A stretch of 64,000 nucleotides of DNA from Dromaius novaehollandiae (taxonomy: Eukaryota > Chordata > Aves > Casuariiformes > Dromaiidae), in the NCBI RefSeq assembly GCF_036370855.1, contig NC_088113.1, positions 18,620,501 through 18,684,500 on the forward strand, in the 5' to 3' direction. Within the stretch, counting starts at the first letter, position 1. Every line of letters starts with the position of its first letter. Shown here piece after piece: positions 55,801 to 64,000 of this stretch. The notes beneath the pieces were generated by a model. The model did no database searches. It saw only the letters and a list, made by a program, of their open reading frames with translations, and was not told the DNA's origin. The position numbers were made by a program, and so were the translations under genes.

Positions 55801-58800
55801 TTTTAGCACATGCCTTTATACTATCAGATTATTTGAACATACTCCCCACAAAATGCAGTCACCCAACTGTTTTTATTTTGAATTTAATAAAAAAACAGTA
55901 ATTTTTGTTTTAATGAATGACCTCACAAACTTTTATAATAGATCACATCAGTGATCTATCTAGTGTGAGAGCAGACTATTTTTAAATAATGGCTCTAAGA
56001 CATCTATTTTTAAATATTGGTTTTAAAACCTCTTTTCAAAGAATGAAGCTGAAATATAGCTATTGTTCCATGTTAGATACTAACATATGTACAGGCATAT
56101 TAAAAGACATAACAATTCTTCACAAATTTGTGAGGAATTTTTAAAAGGCTATTTTTTAACTACTTTTCTTATTACTAAAGGGATGCCATTTAGCACTGTC
56201 AAAATTCCAATACAGCAATATATACAGTGACCACAATCTTCATAGCAACAGGAACTGCAGTATAGATTTATTCTAAACACAAACACAATCAGTTCTAACC
56301 TCACTAAGATACTCAAAACACCCGGAGACAGGATATGCTTTAGTGACAAATTTGGCCACACTTTGCATGTTGATAAATCCTTTCCAAATGGTGTTGAGAC
56401 GAGAGAGAAAGAGAGAAGTATCTCCATCTTGAGGTGAGCGTGACTCTGCAACACTGCAAAACAAATCCAAAATGAAAAGGTTATAGAATATAGTCAGAAT
56501 GCTCCCTTCTTTTTTCTTCCTCCCTCCTTCTACTCATCAATTACTGTATTTTAAACATGTAAATAAGAGAATTTTTACTAAATGCCTTGTCAATGTTTTC
56601 CATTAACTGCATACTAGTAAAAAGTGTAAGAAGCAACTGAAAATAAAATTATAGGTGCAGAGAGGCAAAGACGACGCTAAGAGATTTTTTTTTGTTTTGG
56701 TTCTTTTTTTTTAACAAAATTAGGTTAACACTATAATTATTGTGATCCTGACTCTATAGCACTATAAATATTGTGATCCTAACTCTACAATAAACTAATC
56801 TGAATTATTTACTTTCCACTAAATGAGTCAAAAACATGCATCTGAAAAGATTCTCATGTTAAAGGATATGACACAAACAAAAATCTTTTAACTGCCGTTT
56901 CATAAGCACATACTCCGCAATATTTATTCTTCCTATTGCATATACAGAGAGTATGTAAGAAATCCACTTCCTTTCAAGCTGATCAATTGGTTATATTTGA
57001 CTTATGAAGTCAAATATAACAGTATTTTAATGTAGGATGAAAATCTGGAATACCTTTACACGATCTCTCATATACTTTTTATATATGAATATATAAACAG
57101 ACTTTAAGGTCAAATACTTTTATGTTTATGTATCTGCTAACACACATTGTAGAATCTTTGCTGTTAATATATTCTGATGGAAAGTTTTAACAACTAGACA
57201 AGGTAAACAATAGGATGATAAATTAAAAATCCGAGTGAGGTTACCTGAACTATGAAGTTGATTGTGCCTTTTTTGGGGGGGACGGACTGACAGACGGACA
57301 CGCACGCACGTGCACACACGCACAACAACACAAAGACTTTGAAGATAAGCACAATTCGGTAGTTTGGCTTACTATTAAATATACGCACTTGATATTGGGT
57401 GATTGAGGAACCGCCAAGTATCTTGGATCTGGTGAGGAGGTTGGTTTTGTTAATATTGATTTGGGGACAGTCATGACTGGTTTTGAGATTTCCTGTTTTG
57501 CATCCCCCAAGGAAACTTTGTCAGATGCAGGACGCAGCGCTGAAGTTGTAATACCGGAGGAGCCGCTCATTGCTGTCCTAGGGTCTCTGCCAGAAACTGT
57601 TACAGTTGTGACAACTCCTCCCACGCAAGTGGCAGGAAAAGCGGAGGCCTCTTCAGATACAGAAGAATCTGTATTGTTATGGCCCTGTGTTGCAGGAACG
57701 TAAGTTCTTTCTAAGCTTGACTGAGAAACAGTTTCTGCCACAGGTCCAGCTTCAGGTTCCACTGTGTTTTCAGAGACTGCCTCTTTGGCTGGCTCTGCTG
57801 TTGCTGTAGAACTTTCATGCTTTGGCTGAACTTCTGGTTTTGATTTTGACTCCACCTTTTTAACAGGAGCCATTAGTTTTGACTTCTTTGGTGGTGGTTC
57901 ATCTTCAGATGCTGAAATCTGACCTATAAATTCATATAAAATGTTTCTGATTATTATTTGCTTTAGCGATGGAATAGGTTGAAGAGAAAAACAGACAGAC
58001 AGGCAAGGCCCTTAACATAACAATTCTTTTACTTTGCACAGTCAGCACTGTAGATACCTGTACAGATTTTGCAGTTCAGGTCAAAAAGATGGGCTCGATG
58101 TTGACTTGTTGTATCCTTTAACATACTGCTAAAAACATCTAGAGAAGGGGCATTGTTTAAATCCGGCGCAGTTCGGGCTGACTCTTGCTGCTCCTAAAAG
58201 TGAACACACAAAAAAACCCCATTCTAGTTGATCATTAGTTTCAACCATAATAAAATACTTTGGAAACTGTTAATTAATTTTGGTTCTTTAGAATAAAGGC
58301 CTTGCAAAACCACTTTCTCCTTTGAGAAGCACTTAATTAATATTTGTCCTCCTTTCATTCCACTATGTTCTAAAAGAGATACTATCATATTAAGTGTTTC
58401 CCCAGCACACTAAATTGTGATATTACGGTTTCAGAGAAAGGGGGGGAAAAAAGCCAAAGGTCAGCTATTAGTCAGAAGTAAGAGTTTTCTCCGTAAATTG
58501 AGAACAAGGGCTGAGAAATATACAGCATCTGATTTTTTAGAAGCGTATGCGATATATGTCCATTGTTAGTTTGTTGTGCTCCTTCAAACTACAAGGAAAA
58601 TATTCATAGCACGCCTACTGTTACCTTACAGTCTGTTGAAGCAATCTGCATTTCTGATAAAAACATGAGGTCCTAGTTACTATTTATCTCCCTCAATGTC
58701 TTTACGCTTGAGCAATTCCTAATACTTACATCAGAATCAGACACTGGTGGAGAATCTTCCATATTCACATCTGTCATATTTTCCTGTTTTACAACTGATT

Positions 58801-61762
58801 TCTTGATTTCATGAGATTTACTTCTTGACTCTGCCATCTAAGAGAAAGAAAATAAGAAAGTTTGGTAAAAACTCCACTTATTTATTTTATAGTACTGTTG
58901 TGCACTTTGTTATCTGTTATCTCCATATTTGCTGGTGGTGGAGAATGAATCTAGTCACTGAAAGTTATTAGTATTTGATTGGAAAGAAAACGATGTATAA
59001 ACATAATACGGGAAGTGATAAGGGTTGTTAAAATCACCCGTAATTCATATCTAAGGACATAATGGAAAACTGTATCACTCACTGCTTTGGCTGGTTTCTC
59101 TTTCCATACAGATAGTTCTTTAGACAGAAGTTCTTCTGGTTTCATTCTCACTAGCTTTGACAATGAAATTTCCTCACGAAGAACACGATGAAAAAGTCCC
59201 TGAAAACAAAACAGACTTTGTTGCCATGCTGAAGAGAACCTGCTTAGATAACTAATAAGATTTGCATTGCAGAACAGTCAAACCTCTTCCAATTTCTTAA
59301 TTCCCTATTAAAAACACCAGCTAATTATAAGCAAAGATGAAAAAGTGCAGCAACCAGAAAACAACAATCAAATAAACGAAGTATGAATTTATCCTCATTA
59401 CTATAAATAACTCTGTGATATAACTGGATAGGAATTCCAGAAACCAAACAGCCACTCCTGTTTCATATCTATTCTAGGAATTAAAGAAAGAACACAGTTT
59501 CAAGTCTTCCCTAGTCAATGTTTTCATCTGCATTGGCTTCCTTCTTTTTCTCTTAAAGGATAAACATGATTACATACATAGGTAACATCCAATACACACT
59601 ACAGAATGCCACAGGAGGAGAAACAAGTAAAATCTCCATTTATTTTAAAAATACCATTCTGCCAATAAGTATTTCAGACAAAATGTCCAAACTTAATAAA
59701 TATAAATGATCCAACTAAAGTAGACTTTGAATTCTCACTGGATAATTTTTTTTTCAAGATATGAATAGCTTTGGAATAATTTTTTATAGTAAAATTCATA
59801 AATCTTTATCTTAAAAACTCTAAATATTGATGTTGGTTTGACAGATATCATTAAAAACTGAAAGTATATTTAAGCATATGTTTAGTTTTTAAAAGAAATT
59901 CCAAACCTGATTTTTTGGGTCCTTGAGATTGAACATGATGCTACGGTATTTACTCTTGTATCGGTTGTCCGTAACTTGAAACAAATTAAACATCTCCTTT
60001 TCAATATTGAGTGCTACTTTCCCTACTTCGCTCTCTGTCATGACCAGATCATCACTATCATTGACTCTGTTTAAAAACAAACAAAAAATCCCCCACACGT
60101 TATTATTCTACTAGGTAAAGCACTATCCCATAATTTTGACTATATGAATTGTAAATAAAACATCTGTAAAACTGAATTAAATGGGACTACTTATTTGTAT
60201 TCACCATGTGTTTAATGTTGGGACACTCAGGACTTCAAAGATAATCTTTTTTGGAAAAGAGCTACACTGTCCCTAGTTCCCCCAGCCCCACATAGTAAAT
60301 GTTAAAACAATTTTTTTTCCTCTACTATTATAGCCATTTATTTATTTATTTATTAACAAAAGTTAGCAAACCTTTGAAATCACATAATGTTTTACCTACA
60401 GCAATGCCTGGATTGCAGCCACAAGGCCAAGCTAAGGATTTCAGAGCTGGCCCATAAAAATCACCCAGACGACAGCAGAGGCCAGACAAAGGAGCTAACT
60501 TACGCTCCTCTCCAACTCAGTGAGGACTATCTCAAAGCCAAATTCTATCTTAGGATCTTGAACTGTGAACTACAGCAACTTCTCTCTACTGTCCACAGAG
60601 GCCATGGAAAACAGCCTTTGTGAACTGATGTCAGCCTTTACAACTACTCCTGCTCACAGCACTGAAATTAGGAGTTTCTCTGTCATGAATGTCATAGTGT
60701 GCCTATGCAGTTAAGCTTCAATCCTAGATTCCCCCCTGTGAATAGCATTTCCATTTGAGAGACAATACCAGAGTACACGGATCGATAGGAAGCCTTGAGG
60801 GCTGCCAATAGCTTTAACAATATTTGGAGGGCACTTTGTGTTTTGACTTTTAGTGGTACAGTTGTCCACTGATGAGAAATTTCTTTCTATTTTACAAAGG
60901 GGAGGAGGGTGATTTGTATCTCAGTGAGCCTTTGACCTTTACCATGACATACTCTATACTATGTTCGCCGTAACCTCTACACTTCCCAATGCTGCCATCA
61001 CGAGATTTTAACTTGGGAGCACCTGCAATATAAATGCTTCTATGCTGTGACTGAACTCTTCAAACTATAATTGCCCTGATATGATCGGGATAGGGAGGTA
61101 TCTTTTTTAAGAGTTTTTCACATGGACAGTTATTTTGCATCAGGATTTTTTTTTATAAACCTGAAATGCCACAGATTACATTCACAGCATAAGTTCAATA
61201 CCTCAATATCCCTTGTCAGGAAATAAACAAAACTGTTCAGTCTAAACATTTATTTCCAGTTGTAGATTCCTATGTAAAATAAATGTTTTGAATTCCCACC
61301 TCTTCCATAAAATTTCTTTGAGGGACCGTCGAATGTTTTGTCGAATCTGAGAGTTGGGTTGTGACTGGCTAGGGCTAGCTGATGCTTTTACTTGACTACT
61401 TCCAGCTGCTGTTGAAGAAATGGAAGACAGTGAAGGCCTTTTGAGTCCTCCACCCAAACTGGAAGATGTAGTTGGTTTTTTGGAAATTGATGAAGCATGA
61501 GAAAGAGACGAATGTTTTGAAGAAACACTGCCTGATGAAGGCCAAGTTTTCTTCGGAATTACGCCTTTGAAACTTCCAGCAGAAGGTTTAACTGGGTGTT
61601 TAGTTAGTGATGTGCTAGAAAAGGATGGGGACTTCTTTGGAGTAAGATTTTTGGTGAGGGAAGATGTCTGTTTCTCCATTGTAGATGCTGAAGCCACAGC
61701 TTTCTTTGATGCTGGTGTAGGTTCTGCTGCTTTTTCTTCATTCTTCTTCTCTTCCTTTTGAG
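43482..61762 (-). CDS. DIDO1: Death-inducer obliterator 1, 3' part of gene (10 coding exons)
   Basis: Joined exons give 5,369 nt, 1,788 residues plus stop, with every splice phase consistent. Order in the fragment: Ser/Lys/Pro-rich linker (1-135); TFIIS central domain (about 138-245; IRRSLKEILWKR, FNLKDPKN, GLFHRVLREEISL); acidic linker; the motif HLFDLNCKICTG (about 315-328); a long disordered linker; the SPOC domain (about 525-675; GFINMQSVAKF, DLPDTIHIGGRISPKTVWDY, ELCLIRFHP); then the tail coded by the 3.4 kb last exon. This is the DIDO/PHF3 (Bye1-like) architecture. In PHF3 the SPOC domain reads the phosphorylated RNA polymerase II tail, and DIDO proteins act at chromatin, spindle and centrosome. 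The N-terminal PHD finger lies beyond the right edge. Human DIDO1 long isoform is about 2,240 aa by memory, so about 450 residues are missing. Confidence 0.96.
43590..43970 (-). repeat. Arg-Asp/Arg-Glu/Arg-Ser dipeptide tail
   Basis: Codes alternating arginine with Asp, Glu and Ser (RDRDRDRDKDRDRDRSREKE), the style of RS/RD domains of RNA-processing factors. The DNA is a near-simple purine/pyrimidine repeat that may vary in length. Confidence 0.85.
44250..45070 (-). repeat. Degenerate protein repeat array in DIDO1 tail
   Basis: About 15 copies of a 12-17 residue unit, roughly G-x-R-G-P-P-P-x-x-F-x-G-x, for example GQRGPPPGRFGGQKGP and GPRGPPPGHFGGPRGP. The DNA copies have diverged, so the array is old. 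Confidence 0.85.
49893..49906. repeat. Poly(C) run
   Basis: Fourteen consecutive C, rare in this AT-rich intron. Confidence 0.95.
51640..51700 (+). mobile_element. SINE tail relic
   Basis: aaactgctttgagatgttca followed by gatgaaagtgctagataaca resembles the 3' end shared by old amniote SINEs (gctttgagat...gatgaaaagcgctatataa). Short, so weak. Confidence 0.3.
52960..53110 (+). mobile_element. Ancient MIR/CORE-SINE-like relic
   Basis: ggctgtgaaatggaaacaac, then gcctacctttcaagaataag and gaggtgctcggattc, follow the order of a MIR 3' half (ctgtaaaatggggataataa, cctacctcatagg, agcgcttaga). Strongly diverged; by eye only. Confidence 0.45.
54276..54307 (-). other. DIDO1: Read-through tail for a middle DIDO isoform
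   Basis: If the donor at 54,307 is ignored, the frame adds KNKTGEVKW and stops at TAG (54,276-54,278). Tandem AATAAA lies about 400 nt further (53,871-53,880). The human middle isoform (about 1,189 aa by memory) ends close to this point. Confidence 0.5.
54308..54503 (-). CDS. DIDO1: DIDO1 exon: SPOC domain
   Basis: Acceptor gtatttcag, donor gtaaga; ELCLIRFHPATEEEEVAYIS to PSKLLPFEGP, phase 1 out. Unspliced, the frame reads GKNKTGEVKW and stops at 54,276-54,278. Confidence 0.96.
55180..55269 (-). CDS. DIDO1: DIDO1 exon: SPOC domain
   Basis: Acceptor ttgtttag, donor gtattc; DLPDTIHIGGRISPKTVWDY to KLKSSLSK, 30 codons, phase 0. Confidence 0.96.
56300..56453 (-). CDS. DIDO1: DIDO1 exon: start of SPOC domain
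   Basis: Acceptor gttttgcag, donor gttaga; VAESRSPQDGDTSLFLSRLN to YPVSGCFEYLSE. Contains the SPOC opening TIWKGFINMQSVAKF. Confidence 0.95.
57389..57923 (-). CDS. DIDO1: DIDO1 exon: disordered linker
   Basis: Acceptor atttatag; QISASEDEPPPKKSKLMAPV through Ser/Thr/Glu-rich sequence to PDPRYLAVPQSPNI plus AA. Donor gtgcgt; the joined codon AAT leads into VAESRSPQ. Confidence 0.93.
58058..58193 (-). CDS. DIDO1: DIDO1 exon with Cys-X2-Cys motif
   Basis: Acceptor acttttag, donor gtatct; EQQESARTAPDLNNAPSLDV to HLFDLNCKICTG, ending in phase 1. Strongly conserved by recall. Confidence 0.95.
58730..58837 (-). CDS. DIDO1: DIDO1 exon (36 codons)
   Basis: Acceptor tctcttag, donor gtaagt; MAESRSKSHEIKKSVVKQEN to DSPPVSDSD. 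The exon happens to open with ATG but is internal. Confidence 0.93.
59083..59199 (-). CDS. DIDO1: DIDO1 exon: TFIIS domain end
   Basis: Acceptor gttttcag, donor gtgagt; GLFHRVLREEISLSKLVRMK to VWKEKPAKA, 39 codons, phase 0. Confidence 0.95.
59907..60066 (-). CDS. DIDO1: DIDO1 exon: TFIIS central domain
   Basis: Acceptor tttaaacag; VNDSDDLVMTESEVGKVALN to KYRSIMFNLKDPKNQ. Donor gtttgg. Core of the TFIIS M domain. Confidence 0.95.
60370..61130. other. Compositionally distinct block in a DIDO1 intron
   Basis: Higher GC than both flanks, with no poly-A or poly-T tracts until its right edge. The only ORF (60,387-60,623, +) resembles no family I know. It may be an old insertion, but I found no terminal repeats or target duplication. 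Confidence 0.3.
61242..61299 (-). other. DIDO1: Read-through tail for the short DIDO isoform
   Basis: Beyond the weak donor gtggga the frame adds WEFKTFILHRNLQLEINV and stops at TAG (61,242-61,244). An AATAAA overlaps this end (61,249-61,254) and four overlapping AATAAA sit at 60,337-60,354. Confidence 0.5.
61300..61762 (-). CDS. DIDO1: DIDO1 exon: Ser/Lys-rich linker and start of TFIIS domain
   Basis: Acceptor ttttaacag; from QKEEKKNEEKAAEP through a Ser-rich stretch to QIRQNIRRSLKEILWK plus AG. The donor gtggga is non-ideal. Phase 1 in, phase 2 out. First DIDO1 exon in the window. Confidence 0.93.
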
Positions 61763-64000
61763 CTGTTAAAACAAAGAAGAAAATACAGTAATGATATCCT
61801 ATTAATGACGGCTAGGTACCATTCTATAAAGAAAAAGTCTAAGAAATAACATCCTCAGAGAATAGATATCAAGTAGAAGTTTAAGCCATTTGCTTTCACT
61901 AGCTTTTTAAGAAGCAATTTTAAAAATTGTGCAAAAGTTCAGTTTTTCAGAAGAAATTTGTATTTGATCCTTCAGAGAGTACTGCTTCTCCAAAGCTAAC
62001 TGAAAAGTTAAAGACAGCTTCACTTCAGCAATAAAAGTTGAAAATTTATTCACAAGCTGAAAAAGGCACCACCTTCAAAGATTCTTGAATGGGGTTTCAG
62101 GATTAAGCATCAAAAAATGAATAAATAAATAATGCAGGTAATCTTAAATTTAAACAGAAAAAAATTCTCATAGCAACATACAGTACCTGTTTATTACAAT
62201 AGCTGAGCTGGCTAGAGTCCACGAATTTGAGCTAGAATTAATCTGACTCAAGCTCAGCATTACTAAAGTTTAAAAAAAGTCGTTTTCTCCAGACTTTTCG
62301 TTTTAAAGAGCAAGCAAAGAGAACCAAGTTATGTAGCATGGAAGTTGCCTAAAAAATTTAACAGAGGCCTTGATCTAATTTTCAAAGCCAGTGATTACTA
62401 GCATGAATATCATACTGATGGTACTGCTATAAACTATTATTAGAACTTCCTATTCAGCTCCCAGCTAAACTCTAGAATAATCATTACAATCATTGCTCAG
62501 ACTGTGGCCACCTAATTCCCATCATTCTCAAACTATTCCATTCACAAGATCCAAATTTGCCATTTAAATCAAACCATTTTTCTAACCGATTGAATAACAG
62601 GTACATGTAATGTATACGAAAATGCACAAAGTATGCAAGTAAAGGCTCCAATTTTCACACGCGATGTAGTTCTGCTTGCACAGGACTTTAAAAATAATGA
62701 TTTCTTTAAACTGCTTTCCATCTGTCCACCTTCTGGCACTTACAGGAATAATTCAGTACAGCAAGGCAAAAAAAAAAAAAAAAACAGTCCAATTCCATTT
62801 TAGCTTATCAGAAACATCACTTATAAGGTATTAAAACAAAGTCACAATGGGCTAACACTAACACAAATTTATCAACACAGCCTAAACAAGAAACGACTGT
62901 GAGGGAGATTACTAAAAAACAACTCCTGAAGTACAATTGTTTCAATCAGTAAAGCCAAATTTCAACCTTCTTTTTCTCCCAAATCTGTAGAAAATTACTG
63001 ACTAGTTAACATGTGAATTTTTTACCTGATATCTTTTCAGACAATGAAGATTTGTAAATGAAAGAATTAATCCAGAAGCCCCAATAGCAAAATTTAGTAC
63101 ATTTCCTGGGAAGAAATTTAGTTTACCAAGTGACCAAATTCTCCCTTTTTAGCTTCCAGGTCTGCTGCAATCAGAGCACGAATTATTAAGAAGCATCTTA
63201 AGTGTCCTATCTTTTTATATCTTTTCTGAAATGGATTTACAGGGGAAGCAGGCAGAAAGCACACCTACTAAGTCTGATTCAAGAAACCTCAAAACTTTAG
63301 CTCAAGTACTCAATGGAAACATGCACTCTTCTCAAAAAGGGGACGATTTGGAGTGCTTAAGAGACATAATATGAATATTCCCTCAGGGGCATATATTGCC
63401 AGGTTAAACCACCTTTTTCTCTAGGTCAAGTTCCAGTGTATCCAGAATGCCTGCATATGCTTTGGGCAGGAAGAATGCTCATTAAAAAAAAAAAAGAGAC
63501 AGAAAAAAAAAAGCAAAAAAAAAGAAAGCTCAGGGCTCCATTAAATTGTCTCTTCTTGCTAGCAGCTTTACCACAAATACAGAAACTGGTGCTAAGATGA
63601 ACTAAGGAGCAATGCTCTACTTGAACCTCCATATGGCTAAGCTGAAGAGTGTGTTGTGAACTTCTACTGGAACACAAAGAGAAGAATCCAGAAGATTGAC
63701 AAACATTATACATTTATCCTGTTTATTTTTCCTAAAATTATATTCCAAGTGGACATCTTCCTGAATTTTTCTGAATGAGATCAAAATATTTGAAATGTAA
63801 AATGAAACAACTGCCATAATACATTAAATAATTTCAAAGAATGTCAAGATTTTGCCATGAAGTAGAATAAAATGATTTTTCTCACACTATTCCCATACTC
63901 CTCCCCAGACACAGTTCTTGGTTACTGGCAGAGATTGAACACTGAGCTGGAGACATCTTTAGTGTAACACATAGTGACTTCTCTCATGTTTCCCCCCTCC
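61763..64000 (-). other. DIDO1 intron, right edge of window
   Basis: No PHD-finger or other conserved coding sequence on the - strand. It has a 17-A run (62,768-62,784) and an A-rich tract at 63,484-63,530. Otherwise AT-rich and featureless. Confidence 0.65.

Larger units (their letters stand above)
54504..61299 (-). other. DIDO1 introns between the TFIIS/SPOC exons
   Basis: Eight introns of about 0.13-1.2 kb, mostly AT-rich. Apart from the block at 60,370-61,130 and a CA/CG-rich simple stretch at 57,288-57,330 I see nothing in them. Confidence 0.6.

Noticed and set aside
60387..60623. 78-codon + strand ORF in a DIDO1 intron
   Set aside because: No family resemblance and no promoter or splice support.
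1..64000. CRISPR arrays, operons, tRNA or rRNA genes, viral insertions
   Set aside because: Nothing of the kind was seen; the DNA is vertebrate chromosomal with intron-split genes.

Overview
The window is vertebrate genomic DNA, most likely from a bird. Genes are split by GT-AG introns, intron DNA is AT-rich, and I see no full-length transposon and none of the recent SINE or LINE copies that crowd mammalian introns. The only repeats I can argue for are degraded relics and simple-sequence tracts. The proteins are clear orthologues of three neighbours on human 20q13.33 (COL9A3, TCFL5, DIDO1), a block I believe lies on chicken chromosome 20. The species cannot be named from the sequence alone.

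Layout. Positions 1-32,234 (+ strand) hold the 3' part of COL9A3, the collagen IX alpha-3 chain. It has 27 coding exons (576 codons plus stop) and starts inside the triple-helical COL3 domain; the signal peptide and first exons lie upstream of the window. From 34,096 to 39,038 (- strand) is a complete six-exon TCFL5 coding region (530 aa), a bHLH transcription factor, with its CpG-island promoter at about 39,190-39,830. COL9A3 and TCFL5 are tail to tail, 1.86 kb between stop codons. From 43,482 to beyond the right edge (- strand) is DIDO1. Ten coding exons are in the window (1,788 codons plus stop): the TFIIS central domain, the SPOC domain and a 3.4 kb terminal exon coding for a disordered, repeat-rich tail. 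The PHD-finger end lies outside.

Function. COL9A3 encodes one chain of the FACIT collagen that decorates cartilage type II collagen fibrils. TCFL5 is an E-box regulator known chiefly from male germ cells. DIDO1 is a chromatin and RNA polymerase II associated protein made as short, middle and long isoforms. The three genes are syntenic neighbours and do not form a pathway.

Most interesting signals: two in-frame intron read-through ends in DIDO1, each with nearby AATAAA signals, that would give the short and middle isoforms; a degenerate F/G/P/R repeat array in the DIDO1 tail; an E-box and an NRF1-like palindrome in the TCFL5 CpG island; CpG-dense islands inside a COL9A3 intron and a TCFL5 intron; and a compositionally foreign 0.7 kb block in a DIDO1 intron. 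I found no sign of a wholly new biological system. The window looks like well-conserved vertebrate genes with ordinary non-coding DNA.
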